From assembly GCF_003555545.1 (NCBI RefSeq), contig NZ_CP032157.1, positions 562,546 to 626,545 of the forward strand: a DNA stretch of 64,000 nt. Reading direction: 5' to 3'. Under the pieces are notes generated by a model. That model did not search any database and was not told the DNA's origin. It saw only the letters and a list, made by a program, of their open reading frames with translations. This stretch comes from Paraflavitalea soli (lineage in GTDB: Bacteria; Bacteroidota; Bacteroidia; Chitinophagales; Chitinophagaceae). Of the stretch, positions 1-8,684 are shown one piece after another. A program made the position numbers and the translations under genes. How positions within the stretch are numbered: position 1 is the first letter of the stretch; each line of letters begins with the position of its first letter.

Positions 1-238
1 TGATGAGATCGGTTTTGGGGGTATCATCAATATGGGTATGTGGGGAGACTGTTACCAGTCCCTTATGGAAATCCGCTTTTTTTGAAACACCTACCAGTTC
101 GGTCTTAATGAATTCCTGCCTGCCGTTTTCTTTCCAATATTCATTGGCCAGGTCAAACATTTCGTAGGCGCCCACTATACAAGCAACACTGCTCAGGGTA
201 GTTTGGTTATCGGGAACTATAATACTGACATGCTTCAT
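1..238 (-). CDS. GlxA-family transcriptional regulator, N-terminal part (runs off the window)
   Basis: The visible 79 residues begin MKHVSIIVPDN and read as the N-terminus of a DJ-1/PfpI-like domain, including a GAYEMFDLAN stretch. In this family the domain precedes a C-terminal AraC-type helix-turn-helix, which would lie outside the window. The ATG at 236-238 is the only good start. Such proteins are transcription factors whose PfpI-like part probably senses a small ligand; it is not itself a peptidase. No stop codon interrupts the visible part, so the gene looks intact but is cut by the window edge. The family call is fairly good; target and ligand cannot be judged. Confidence 0.7.
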   Translation of the reverse strand, partial: MKHVSIIVPDNQTTLSSVACIVGAYEMFDLANEYWKENGRQEFIKTELVGVSKKADFHKGLVTVSPHTHIDDTPKTDLI

Positions 239-556
239 ATGTATGGTTTATCGTGTATTCAAAGATTGAAATTCAAAAATGTCCAAATCGACCCCTCATA
301 AATTCCATTTCGCCACCTGCTGAAGTAATATTTAGACAATAGTTTTGTGTGAGATAATACATAAATGTAAAAAAAATAAACTCAACATCATGGCAAACAT
401 CAGGCATAACGTTGTTATTTAAGTTTGGCGAGATCCGGAATGATAGGAAGGTAACAGCGCTTGTTCCTGGTTTATGAAAAGCCTTAAATCTTATTGTGAA
501 ACAGGTAAAGGAGAACCATCCTAAGCGATATACATTAAACAATTAAAACAAAAACA
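239..556. other. Intergenic region, divergent promoters expected
   Basis: This 318-bp AT-rich spacer separates a minus-strand regulator from a plus-strand SnoaL gene, so it should carry both promoters. One TAnnTTTG-type -7 box (TAGTTTTG, 340-347) is visible on the plus strand, but it has no convincing -33 TTG. An 89-codon reading frame on the minus strand (273-542) has no protein-like composition and is not called. No RNA gene or hairpin stood out. Confidence 0.4.
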
Positions 557-937
557 ATGACAACAACACAAAAAAAGGTGCTTACAACTCAGGAAGTTGC
601 AACACGCTTCAACGAACTTGCACAACAAGAAAAGTGGTTTGAGATACAGGAAGAGTTTTTTGCGGATAATGTAAAAAGTATTGATCCGCCCCAATCACCT
701 TATTTTGGATATGCAGAAGGCAAAGCGGATGTTCGCAAAAAAGGAGAAGATTTTGTAGCCCGGATTGAGGCCGCTCACAGAATGTATACGAGCGAACCCA
801 TTGTTACCGGCAATCACTTTGCCGTGGCGAGAGAGAAGGATCTTACTGTACAAGGCTATGGAAGAATACAAATTAATGAGATTATGTTGTATGAAGTAAA
901 AGACGGTCAGATCGTGTCGGAACAATTCTTTTATTAA
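557..937 (+). CDS. SnoaL-like / NTF2-fold protein
   Basis: This 126-residue protein has the layout of a stand-alone SnoaL/NTF2-like domain. An N-terminal helix region (TQEVATRFNELAQQ) is followed by a short FADNVKSIDPP strand, and the C-terminal beta-sheet ends in EVKDGQIVSEQFFY, typical of the last strand of the cone-shaped fold. There is no signal peptide, so it is cytoplasmic. Members act as small isomerases, hydrolases or ligand-binding proteins, and the reaction cannot be predicted from sequence. The ATG follows an A-rich leader without a clear Shine-Dalgarno, which is normal in Bacteroidota. It is monocistronic by position. Confidence 0.7.
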   Translation: MTTTQKKVLTTQEVATRFNELAQQEKWFEIQEEFFADNVKSIDPPQSPYFGYAEGKADVRKKGEDFVARIEAAHRMYTSEPIVTGNHFAVAREKDLTVQGYGRIQINEIMLYEVKDGQIVSEQFFY

Positions 938-1052
938 GCAATCTTCTTTCGGCTGGTTACAACTTTGGCTGCAGCCATTGTGATCTCATCACCGGCCAGG
1001 CTGGCAGTGATCCTGTCGCGATCGACCCTATAGAATGTCTTACCAACACCCG

Positions 1053-1081
1053 TTGTGGTGCATTTACACCTATTAGATTTG
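1053..1081 (+). promoter_or_regulatory. Predicted Bacteroidota-type promoter of the Bcr/CflA transporter
   Basis: TTG at 1053-1055 and TAGATTTG at 1074-1081 are 18 bp apart, matching the -33 TTG / -7 TAnnTTTG pattern of the Bacteroidota primary sigma factor. The expected start of transcription is about 1085-1087, at or next to the ATG at 1086. The mRNA may therefore be leaderless, or translation may begin at the in-frame ATG at 1092. Confidence 0.5.
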
Positions 1082-1085
1082 TTGT

Positions 1086-2282
1086 ATGAAAATGAGATCG
1101 GCGGAATTTATTGCGCTGTCGGCCAGTACCATGATGCTTACAGCGCTGGGCATTGACATCATGCTTCCGGTATTGGGAGTGGTGCGGATGCATTTTGGGC
1201 TCAGGCCTGAGTCTACGTCCACTGCCCAGATCATTGGGTTCTTTTTCATGGGCCAGGTGGCCCAGCTTGTCTTCGGGGTACTGTCCGACCGTTTTGGACG
1301 GTTGCCGATCCTGCGGATAGGGTTTCCGCTTTATATTACCGGCGGGCTGGCAGCTACTTTTGCACCGACGCTGGGGCTTATGTTTGCGGCCCGGTTTGTG
1401 GCTGGCATGGGGGCCTCGGCAGTGTTCATGACCACCATTGCAGGTGTTCGTGACCGCTTTGTTGGTGACCAGATGGCCCGTACCATGTCATTGATCTTTA
1501 CGATCTTTCTTTTTACACCGATCGTGGCGCCTTTTCTGGGATTGGCTATTTTGTCGGTCTCCTCCTGGCAGGTGGTATTCCTTACGCCTCCACTGTTTGC
1601 GGTGATCATCTTTATCTGGTCGCTCAGACTGGAGGAGTCGCTTCCCCGCGAACAACGCAGTGTGCTTAACTGGAGTATTATTGGTCAATCGATCCGGAAA
1701 GTGATCGGTAACCAGGTATTTCTCCGGTATACGGGCATCACAACACTCCTTTTTACGGCATTGAGTTCATACGTTTCCAGTTCAGAACATATTGTGGGAG
1801 AGATCTATGGCAAACCGCAATTATTCGCCTGGATCTTTGCAGGTATCGGCGTGGTGATGTGCGTTTGCACTTTTATGAATGCCCATTTTTCTTCCAGGTT
1901 TGGAGCAAGGCGAACCATCCGATGGTTGTTGTTTATTTACACGCTGGTAGGGGGCTTGCTATTATTGTATACGTTTAGCTTTAATGATCCGCCGGGCATG
2001 CTCTTATTCTTTGTGGCGATTGCCTTGCTGATGGGTATCAATATCGCGGTAGAACCTAATAGCAGTGCATTGGCACTGGAGCCGATGGGAAATATGGCTG
2101 GTATGGCGGCTTCCTTATACGGCACTTCTTTCTTTTTTATCGGGGCATCGCTGGGATCGGTGATCAGTCATTTTATGGTGAAGGGTGTTTTTCCGCTTGT
2201 CATCAGTTTTTTTGTTATTGGGCTGATCGCTGTAGGGCTGGTATTTAGTGATCGCCGGCCACTAACTAGGGAAGTTTCCTGA
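1086..2282 (+). CDS. Bcr/CflA-type multidrug efflux MFS transporter
   Basis: This 398-residue integral membrane protein has about 12 hydrophobic segments. The N-terminal LGIDIMLPVLG segment and the loop GVLSDRFGRLPILRIG (MFS motif A, between TM2 and TM3) match the DHA1 family, subgroup Bcr/CflA, whose members export drugs or small metabolites by proton antiport. Segment FVAGMGASAVFMTTIAGVRDRF corresponds to the TM4/TM5 region of this subgroup. It sits alone, with a promoter abutting the start codon and no attached regulator. The substrate is unknown. A second MFS exporter of a different subgroup lies at 54.3-55.5 kb. Confidence 0.85.
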   Translation: MKMRSAEFIALSASTMMLTALGIDIMLPVLGVVRMHFGLRPESTSTAQIIGFFFMGQVAQLVFGVLSDRFGRLPILRIGFPLYITGGLAATFAPTLGLMFAARFVAGMGASAVFMTTIAGVRDRFVGDQMARTMSLIFTIFLFTPIVAPFLGLAILSVSSWQVVFLTPPLFAVIIFIWSLRLEESLPREQRSVLNWSIIGQSIRKVIGNQVFLRYTGITTLLFTALSSYVSSSEHIVGEIYGKPQLFAWIFAGIGVVMCVCTFMNAHFSSRFGARRTIRWLLFIYTLVGGLLLLYTFSFNDPPGMLLFFVAIALLMGINIAVEPNSSALALEPMGNMAGMAASLYGTSFFFIGASLGSVISHFMVKGVFPLVISFFVIGLIAVGLVFSDRRPLTREVS

Positions 2283-2362
2283 AAAAACGTGATTGCGACG
2301 GGGCGGCGGGTGGACTATCACTCATGTTGCAACTGGCCTACCGTTATATTGTAAGATGATGC

Positions 2363-2370
2363 TAGCTTTG
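2363..2370 (+). promoter_or_regulatory. Predicted -7 box for the GNAT gene
   Basis: TAGCTTTG fits the TAnnTTTG -7 consensus and lies 22 bp before the ATG at 2393, predicting a 5' leader of about 18 nt. A properly spaced -33 TTG is not evident, so support comes from the -7 box and its position only. Confidence 0.35.
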
Positions 2371-2392
2371 TGGTATCAGCAATCATACTACT

Positions 2393-2926
2393 ATGCACTT
2401 CTCCATTCAAGCTGTTTTAGAAAATGACCAGGCGATCCTGGAGCCGCTGGCAGAACAGGATTTTGATGTTTTGTATGCATTGGCATCCGACCCCAAGGTA
2501 TGGGAGCAACATCCGAATAAGAACCGTTGGAAAAAAGATGAATTTGTCAATTACTTCGAAGGGGCTATGCAAAGTAAGGGAGCCTACAAGATCATAGACA
2601 AGGCATCGGGGAAAGTAGCCGGAGGCACCCGCTTTTATGAATACAGTCCGGAAGGAAAGAGTATTGCCATCGGCTATACTTTTTATGCTACGAAGTTTTG
2701 GGGTACGGGCATCAATCCTTCGGTTAAAAAACTAATGCTGGATTATGCGTTTCAATTTGTGGATACGGTGATCTTTCACGTTGGCGCTACGAATCTCCGT
2801 TCACAGATCGCCATTGGCAGGGTAGGGGCTGTAAAAGTGGGCGAACAATCTATAGCCTATCATGGAGAACCGCCCAGGTTGAATTTTGTGTACGAGATCA
2901 AAAAGGAAGACTGGTTGAAAGGCTAA
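2393..2926 (+). CDS. GNAT-family N-acetyltransferase (RimJ/RimL-like)
   Basis: This 177-residue cytoplasmic protein opens with LEPLAEQDFDVLYALASDPKVWEQHP, the usual N-terminal strand-helix of RimJ/RimL-type GNAT enzymes. The central strand IAIGYTFYATKFWGTGIN corresponds to beta-4 and the acetyl-CoA pyrophosphate-binding region, although the classic Q/RxxGxG/A loop is degenerate (KFWGTGIN). The segment HVGATNLRSQIAIGRVGAVKVG matches the conserved N-x-x-S-x-x-x-x-x-x-x-G region near the C-terminus. These enzymes acetylate protein N-termini, amines or antibiotics; the substrate is unknown. The gene is single. Confidence 0.8.
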   Translation: MHFSIQAVLENDQAILEPLAEQDFDVLYALASDPKVWEQHPNKNRWKKDEFVNYFEGAMQSKGAYKIIDKASGKVAGGTRFYEYSPEGKSIAIGYTFYATKFWGTGINPSVKKLMLDYAFQFVDTVIFHVGATNLRSQIAIGRVGAVKVGEQSIAYHGEPPRLNFVYEIKKEDWLKG

Positions 2927-2999
2927 TCATCAGGGCTGGCAGTTAAAAGTTGGTAGTGCCCTTAACTTTTAATAGCTTCCTCCCTTAATCTATTGCCTG

Positions 3000-4142
3000 A
3001 TGAACCGGAGAACCCGTCTGTTTATTTTCAATACTCTTTTTCTTGCTGTTTTTATTTTCCTGAAAGGCTTTGGACAAGCCGAAAAGGCAGAAACCTGCAT
3101 CAATGAACTGATGCAGCAGTCGAAAACCGTGGGCCTCGCTGTGGTGGTGGTGAAAGACAACCAACTCATCTATACGCATTCCTTTGGTTACAAAGACCTT
3201 GAAAGTCAAACACCGCTTAGTGATAAGGATCTGTTCCGGATCGCCTCGATCTCCAAATCATTTACTGCCACTTCTATTCTCCAACTGGTGGAAGCAAAGA
3301 AATTGAAGCTGGATGCTGATGTAAGTGATCTGTTAGGGATCAAGGTGCGTAACCCGCTGTACCCTGATAAGGTGATCACGCTGAAGATGATCCTTTCCCA
3401 TACTTCAAGTGTCAACGACAGTCAGGGTTATTTCACGCTGGATGCGATCAATCCGGATAAAAATCCCAATTGGGCGAAATGTTACAATACGTATGAACCT
3501 GGCGCCGGGTATATGTATTGCAACCTCAACTTTAATATGGCCGGTACTATCCTGGAGAAAACATCAGGTGAACGCTTCGACCAGTATGTGAAACACCATA
3601 TCCTGGATCCCCTGGGATTGTATGGAGGATATTGTGTAGACTCTTTGGATCAATCGCGGTTTGCCACCTTGTATGAGTACAAGGCAGATTCAGGAAAGTT
3701 TGTGGCTGCATCGGGTGCGTATGCGGCACGCAGCGTTGAGGTGGCCAATTACACCATGGGCTATAGTACCCCTGTATTTTCTCCCACGGGTGGTATGAAG
3801 ATCACGGCTACAGACCTGGCGAAATATATGATGATGCACATGAACCAGGGCAAGTTTTCCGGAAAACGGATCATTCGTAAAAAGAGCGCCCGGCTGATGC
3901 AATCAAAGATTGCTGAGAAGGAAGGGTACGGGCTGGCCATCGTAACAACAGATTCACTGATTGCCGGCAAAACCATGAAGGGGCACACAGGATCAGCTTA
4001 TGGATTATATAGTTATATGTTCTTTCAACCCAAAGAAAAGTTTGGTTTCGTTGTTATTACCAATGGCTATTCTTCTTCCATTCCCGGCGGATTGAAACCT
4101 TTTGTCAATTGCCTCTATGAATACCTGGTGAAAGACCACTAA
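3000..4142 (+). CDS. Secreted serine hydrolase, class C beta-lactamase / PBP-like fold
   Basis: This 380-residue protein has an N-terminal hydrophobic signal (residues 7-25). The three active-site elements of the serine beta-lactamase/transpeptidase fold are visible: SxxK as SISK (83-86), YxN as YCN (173-175), and the third-strand motif HTG (329-331), which replaces KTG as in many esterase or D-aminopeptidase members. It should act in the periplasm or at the cell surface on an ester or D-amino-acid peptide. Nothing marks it as an antibiotic-resistance enzyme; this large family is mostly of unknown substrate. A strong hairpin follows the stop codon. Confidence 0.85.
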   Translation: MNRRTRLFIFNTLFLAVFIFLKGFGQAEKAETCINELMQQSKTVGLAVVVVKDNQLIYTHSFGYKDLESQTPLSDKDLFRIASISKSFTATSILQLVEAKKLKLDADVSDLLGIKVRNPLYPDKVITLKMILSHTSSVNDSQGYFTLDAINPDKNPNWAKCYNTYEPGAGYMYCNLNFNMAGTILEKTSGERFDQYVKHHILDPLGLYGGYCVDSLDQSRFATLYEYKADSGKFVAASGAYAARSVEVANYTMGYSTPVFSPTGGMKITATDLAKYMMMHMNQGKFSGKRIIRKKSARLMQSKIAEKEGYGLAIVTTDSLIAGKTMKGHTGSAYGLYSYMFFQPKEKFGFVVITNGYSSSIPGGLKPFVNCLYEYLVKDH

Positions 4143-4159
4143 GGTGGCGAACCAATAAG

Positions 4160-4204
4160 AAGCGCCTGTTTCAGGTCTCATGACCTAAGACAGGCGCTTT
4201 TGTT
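4160..4204. terminator. Bidirectional terminator between convergent genes
   Basis: AAGCGCCTGT (4160-4169) pairs with ACAGGCGCTT (4190-4199), and inner AGGTC/GACCT extends the stem around a TCAT loop; a T-rich tail follows on the plus strand. It serves the hydrolase gene and, in reverse, the convergent lipoprotein gene. Confidence 0.8.
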
Positions 4205-4224
4205 TTATCAGGGGATTACTTTTA

Positions 4225-5142
4225 TTAGCGTGCGGGTTTCATGACCCATTTGCCAAATTCATCATCAATGCCATCGCCATTGCTATCCCAGCTTTCTGTG
4301 AGCCTGAGGCTGGTAGCGGTGAGTTCATTGATCAGTACATCGTTGTTTTCTTCATCAAAAGGTTCATTATCCCAGGCATATACAAACCGGTCGGATTTAG
4401 TGGAATGCCATTTCCAATTGGCCATATCGGCCACTTTTAATTTTCCGGCCGAGAAAGTTTGTATCAGGTAAGTACCGTTGGTGCTGATGGTGAAAGTGGC
4501 GCTGTCGACAGTATACCAAACCGGTTCGCCATTATCATCCAGTTCATAATCTTCAGAACCAAGGATCTCCGCGCCGCTTTCTTCGGGGGTGAGGTACCAG
4601 GTGCCTTTGCACAAAATAGCGGTGCGGTTATCAGCTGGAATAGCGGCGACCTTGTTGGAAGTGATCGTGATCGTTTTATTGCCGGCTGCGTAGTACAATT
4701 TGAAGTTCATTACCTCTCCGTTGATGATAATGTTGGTGAGGTATCCAATGCCTTTGAGGACAATGGAGTCGCCAGATGCGGCTGTAAACTTACCGGTATA
4801 TACTTTTTGGTTTTCGTCGTAAATGATATAAGTGCTATCGCTGTTAAATTCAATAAAACCAGGAACATCTCCTAATGTTCCATTCGTGCCGGCAGTCCCA
4901 TTGGGTTCCACCTGCACTGGCAAGTGACGGCCGAGCAGTGCTATTGCACTCTTTTTGCCCTGGCTTCCGATAGCCACCCTGCCAATGGAAATGTCCGAAT
5001 TGAAAAGCCATTTACCCTGCACATCTTTTTGCAGTTTTTGAGCTGCTTCATTGATGGGGTCGGTAATAGGACTGTCGTCATTTTTGGAACAGGAAAATAA
5101 CATGATCATTCCTCCAAGAAGGAACAAGGGGATCTTCTTCAT
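4225..5142 (-). CDS. Lipoprotein, possibly lipocalin-like
   Basis: The ATG at 5142 gives a 305-residue protein with signal sequence MKKIPLFLLGGMIMLFSC; the cysteine in LFSC is a lipobox, so it is a lipidated envelope protein. A longer frame upstream adds 22 residues that would bury the signal and is rejected. The mature part holds GKWLFNSD followed by beta-rich segments with repeated patterns (KYTGKF-like strands, GTWYLT, NGTYLIQTFSAGKLKVAD). This resembles two tandem lipocalin-like beta-barrel domains common in Bacteroidota lipoproteins. No catalytic motif is visible. The C-terminal part contains DSNGDGIDDEFG, a calcium-loop-like acidic stretch. Function unknown. Confidence 0.7.
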   Translation of the reverse strand: MKKIPLFLLGGMIMLFSCSKNDDSPITDPINEAAQKLQKDVQGKWLFNSDISIGRVAIGSQGKKSAIALLGRHLPVQVEPNGTAGTNGTLGDVPGFIEFNSDSTYIIYDENQKVYTGKFTAASGDSIVLKGIGYLTNIIINGEVMNFKLYYAAGNKTITITSNKVAAIPADNRTAILCKGTWYLTPEESGAEILGSEDYELDDNGEPVWYTVDSATFTISTNGTYLIQTFSAGKLKVADMANWKWHSTKSDRFVYAWDNEPFDEENNDVLINELTATSLRLTESWDSNGDGIDDEFGKWVMKPAR

Positions 5143-5313
5143 AGTTTGTTTATTATGAATATTGGGTGAACGCAATAGGAGATTTGCAATGGGAGGAATG
5201 CCTTCCATAGAATACGGGTATTTTGGTGGGCTAATGTACTACGGAGAATTTACACTTGCAAGGGTGGAGAATGGGTAAAGAGCGATTAGGGTTAAAACAG
5301 GCAATGATCCGGG

Positions 5314-5979
5314 TTACTTCACCCAGGCCAATACCTGCTGCGCCACTTTATCGGCTTTGTCATCAAAATGATGGCCGCCGTCAATCGTGATGCTGCTATA
5401 ATTTTTGATGGTGAGGGCATTCAGGGGAAACTGATCCTTCTCTGTACCTAATACAAAGAGGATGGGTTTGCTCACTTTGTTGATCTCATCGGGCACACTC
5501 CAGGCATCTTTCCGGGCGATGCCCAGCATCTCAGAAAAATGTACTTCAAAATCGGTAGACTTATAGGGCAGCATTAACACCATGTGGGTGGTTTTGCCCG
5601 CAATATTCCTGTCCAGGTAATTCTGGATAAAGGGGGTCACGTCTGCGCCGAAGGAGTAACCAACCAGTATTACTGCTTCGCGTTTCCAGGTCTGCAGGTA
5701 TTGGCTCAGGAGGGCGCCTACATCGGCCGCTGTTTTGGCAGGCGTCTTTTTCTTCCAGAAATAATCTTTGGAGTTAAGCGCTACTACGGGGTAGCCGGCC
5801 TGGTTGAATGATTGTACCAGGGCCAGCGAAAACTTTGTCCAGCCTCCATCACCGGTGGCATAAAAGATAATGGGTTTGGAGGCATCATTGCCGGCCATGA
5901 TCTTTACCGGCAGGGAGGTGGTTTGCGCCTGGCTAACGGTAAAAGTACCAAGGCAGAGTATTAACAGTAAATACTTCAT
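5314..5979 (-). CDS. VirJ/AcvB-like periplasmic alpha/beta hydrolase
   Basis: This 221-residue protein has a signal peptide ending near SQAQ (residue 19). The nucleophile elbow GYSFGAD (107-113, Ser109) and the C-terminal GGHHF (201-205) carry the expected Ser and His of an alpha/beta hydrolase. GYSFGAD and the opening YATGDGGW are characteristic of the VirJ/AcvB family. In Agrobacterium, AcvB is known as a periplasmic hydrolase of lysyl-phosphatidylglycerol encoded with the lipid's synthase LpiA. Here the gene starts 10 bp after mprF on the same strand, which supports the same role. It has only the VirJ-like single domain, not the longer two-domain AcvB form. Confidence 0.75.
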   Translation of the reverse strand: MKYLLLILCLGTFTVSQAQTTSLPVKIMAGNDASKPIIFYATGDGGWTKFSLALVQSFNQAGYPVVALNSKDYFWKKKTPAKTAADVGALLSQYLQTWKREAVILVGYSFGADVTPFIQNYLDRNIAGKTTHMVLMLPYKSTDFEVHFSEMLGIARKDAWSVPDEINKVSKPILFVLGTEKDQFPLNALTIKNYSSITIDGGHHFDDKADKVAQQVLAWVK

Positions 5980-5989
5980 ACTATAGTTT

Positions 5990-8587
5990 TTAGTGTACCG
6001 GCCGCATTACTTTTCTAAGGGCATTCGGTAGCTGGAAAAGATCAAAGTCATGTTCATACAGGAGGTATTTGTTTTCCCAAAAGGTAGCATACTTCTCCTT
6101 GAACTCCCGCAGGCCATCATATCGTCTGAAGCGCCTGACCCTGGGTGAGACCATTTTCAATATTTGTTCGGCCGTGTTGTCGGGCTGGGAAAGCCCGGTC
6201 AGCGGCACCATGCCGAGGTTGATGAATAACTTTCCCTTGCCCCGTGCGTATTCGATCAGTTGAAGGATCAGGGCATCAGCCGCCGCAGCCGGGGCATCGC
6301 CCGTCTTGCGGATCAGGTCGTAGGTACATTCTTCTTCGGCATAATCGGGTATAATATTAAGAAAGGCAACGATCCTGCCTTCGGCATCCGATACGGTAAT
6401 GATGTCCTGCAGCATCAATTCCTTCTCATCAAACATGCCCTGGGCAAAGATCATTTCTTCACGCGTAAAGAATTGCAGCCAATTATCCGATACTCTTCTC
6501 AATTGTTGTACAAGATCGGGGGTATGCGGTGCAGCATGTACAGCCATGGTAAATCCTTTCTTCTGCAAATTGTTGAGCCCATTACGCAATGATTTTTTAT
6601 CCCTCCCTTCGAGACTGAACTTAGCCAGCTCCAATATCCCTTCCTGACCGATCATGAGTTTCTTCTTCTTTAGTTCCCTGAAATAGGAGATGCTGTCCTC
6701 ATTGACCCGGTAGAAAGCTGTTTTCAATCCCATCTTTTTGCAATGCTGGTCAAACTCCTGCAATACCGCTGTTTTGTGTTCTTCAGCACAAACGGGTTCT
6801 TCCAATACAACGGCAAAACCACCGGCAATGCGGTAAGCAATGAATGCTTCCTGCAGGTCGGAAAAGAAATAGAGTTTATCCTTGTACACTTTGAAATAGT
6901 CCATGGCCGAGTTGCCGTATTGGCTAAGGAGGAATCTGGCGCGTTGACGGATTGATTCGCTGGTCTTTTGTCTTTTGGTATAAGGTATGATGAGTGTTAA
7001 CAATAAAAAGGCCCAGGTAAGGAAACCTGCAATGCGGATAATGGCTATAAACTCATGACCAAAGCGGGTAACGGGGTGGAGGCCACTGTCTTCTACCAGG
7101 AGAAAACTATTTAAGGTGTGCAGGAGCGACTGACGCCAGGTAAAGTCTACGCCAAAATGTCGTTGGTCTACAAAATAAAAACTGAGAAAACCAAAGAGTA
7201 ATACCGCCGACATACTGAGCAAGGCCGTTTGTAACCCTGTTCTGATCCATTTATAGCTGCTCCTGCTGCGGTATTGACCACTGGTGGTGAGCAAAATAAG
7301 CAGCGTGATGGCTGCGATGATCGCTTCTTCATAATCCAGTGCTTTGGTAACATGGCCTACCAGCGAAAGGAAGGACAAGCCTACGGCAATGAGCCAGGCG
7401 CTGCGCAGGCCCCGCAAAAGGAAGGCAGCGGTGATCAATAGTCCCAGGCCAATATAGAGCACCAATAAATTGGAGGCATGCATGGCCCGCACAGGCAGGT
7501 ATTGATGCAGGATATGGAGGCGCGACCGTACCGGGGGCAATACCACGGAGACAATATTGATCATGCCCAGGGTGAAAGTGAGCAGGGCAGGGGCCATCCG
7601 TAAGAAGAGTTTTCTACCCTTCCAGGCAAAGGCGATGATACCGGCCAGCAGGGGCAGCCAGAATTCAAAAAGCCTGTACAATACCATCACTGCCAGTGAC
7701 TGTTCCAGTGAATAGCCGAATTGCTGCAAGATGTAAACGAGTGAAATTTCAACCGCACCCAGGCCGCGTAAGAAGGGCGATACCACCATCATGAGTACCG
7801 CCGCTATATAAGCAGAGGCGGCTGCTATTAAAGAGGCGTGAATGCCGAGCGCCTGCATCGCCAGCCAGATGTGCAGGATACCACACAGCTCAACGCCCAT
7901 GGAATACAGGACGGCTCCGCCAAATTGTTTTTTGTTGACGTTGGCAGAAAACAGGTCGTCGAGGAAAGGAATTGTAGCGGGAAACTTACGACTGAAGAAA
8001 CGATACAGCATTCCTTTTTGTGCAAAAGAACGGGTAGCCCATGCCAGTGTGGCTACCAGCAATATCATGATGGCTATGCCAGCCATGGCATAACCTGATT
8101 GACTATGTTTTAAACTAAGCGCTGATAAAATGATGATAGGCAAGCCTGCCAGTACCACCGTAAGTAAACCGGCAAAGCCAAAGAGCGCGCTTGCCTGGTA
8201 TACCTGTGTTTTGGAAAAACCTGCTTTACGGATCTGGGAAGGTGCATAGGCCAATGCACTGATGCTGCCTGCGGGCAGGAACACGCTGATGAAATTCCTT
8301 TTCAGGAACAGCAGGATAGACCTGGCCCAGGAAAACCGGAGGCCAATGGATGCAAAACTTTTCCGGTAGATGCCAGATTGGAAGAGTATATAGACGATGG
8401 TCATGCCCAGGCCGGCGATTACCAGCCAGGGGTTGGCTTTGTGGATCTGCGGAAGAATAGTACTTAATTCTTTGCGCTCGCTGCGAAAGAAAACAATTGC
8501 CAGCAATAGCACCAGAATCGCCAGGAGTTCTTTTTTGGGAGCCCGTTGGAAGAAGGTGCGTAGTTTGTTTTGGAGACTGGTGGCCAT
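5990..8587 (-). CDS. mprF: MprF/LpiA-like phosphatidylglycerol lysyltransferase and flippase
   Basis: This 865-residue protein has two parts. Residues about 15-530 hold some 13-14 membrane segments (flippase-type domain, with GAVEISLVYILQQFG in the conserved region), and residues about 540-865 form a cytosolic DUF2156/GNAT-like transferase domain with LVLLEEP-like and FINLGMVPLTG motifs. MprF enzymes transfer lysine or another amino acid from charged tRNA to phosphatidylglycerol and flip the product outward, lowering surface charge and giving resistance to cationic peptides. Length matches the family. The downstream VirJ-like gene may be co-transcribed. Which amino acid is used cannot be read from sequence. 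Confidence 0.88.
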   Translation of the reverse strand: MATSLQNKLRTFFQRAPKKELLAILVLLLAIVFFRSERKELSTILPQIHKANPWLVIAGLGMTIVYILFQSGIYRKSFASIGLRFSWARSILLFLKRNFISVFLPAGSISALAYAPSQIRKAGFSKTQVYQASALFGFAGLLTVVLAGLPIIILSALSLKHSQSGYAMAGIAIMILLVATLAWATRSFAQKGMLYRFFSRKFPATIPFLDDLFSANVNKKQFGGAVLYSMGVELCGILHIWLAMQALGIHASLIAAASAYIAAVLMMVVSPFLRGLGAVEISLVYILQQFGYSLEQSLAVMVLYRLFEFWLPLLAGIIAFAWKGRKLFLRMAPALLTFTLGMINIVSVVLPPVRSRLHILHQYLPVRAMHASNLLVLYIGLGLLITAAFLLRGLRSAWLIAVGLSFLSLVGHVTKALDYEEAIIAAITLLILLTTSGQYRSRSSYKWIRTGLQTALLSMSAVLLFGFLSFYFVDQRHFGVDFTWRQSLLHTLNSFLLVEDSGLHPVTRFGHEFIAIIRIAGFLTWAFLLLTLIIPYTKRQKTSESIRQRARFLLSQYGNSAMDYFKVYKDKLYFFSDLQEAFIAYRIAGGFAVVLEEPVCAEEHKTAVLQEFDQHCKKMGLKTAFYRVNEDSISYFRELKKKKLMIGQEGILELAKFSLEGRDKKSLRNGLNNLQKKGFTMAVHAAPHTPDLVQQLRRVSDNWLQFFTREEMIFAQGMFDEKELMLQDIITVSDAEGRIVAFLNIIPDYAEEECTYDLIRKTGDAPAAAADALILQLIEYARGKGKLFINLGMVPLTGLSQPDNTAEQILKMVSPRVRRFRRYDGLREFKEKYATFWENKYLLYEHDFDLFQLPNALRKVMRPVH

Positions 8588-8684
8588 GTCAGGTTTTTAC
8601 GAATACAAACCTACCGATGGACGGACGCCGGTCAACCTGCCTGTCGGCGAATGGGCAAATTCGATCGGTGGGGGACCAGTGTAC

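Noticed and set aside
273-542. 89-residue minus-strand frame between the GlxA-type gene and the SnoaL gene
   Set aside because: It has no recognisable domain or good start context, is rich in Phe in a way expected of AT-rich spacer read in reverse, and would block the divergent promoter region.
4459-4875. 138-residue plus-strand frame opposite the lipoprotein gene
   Set aside because: It is antisense to a gene with a clear lipobox signal and beta-strand pattern, and shows no domain of its own.
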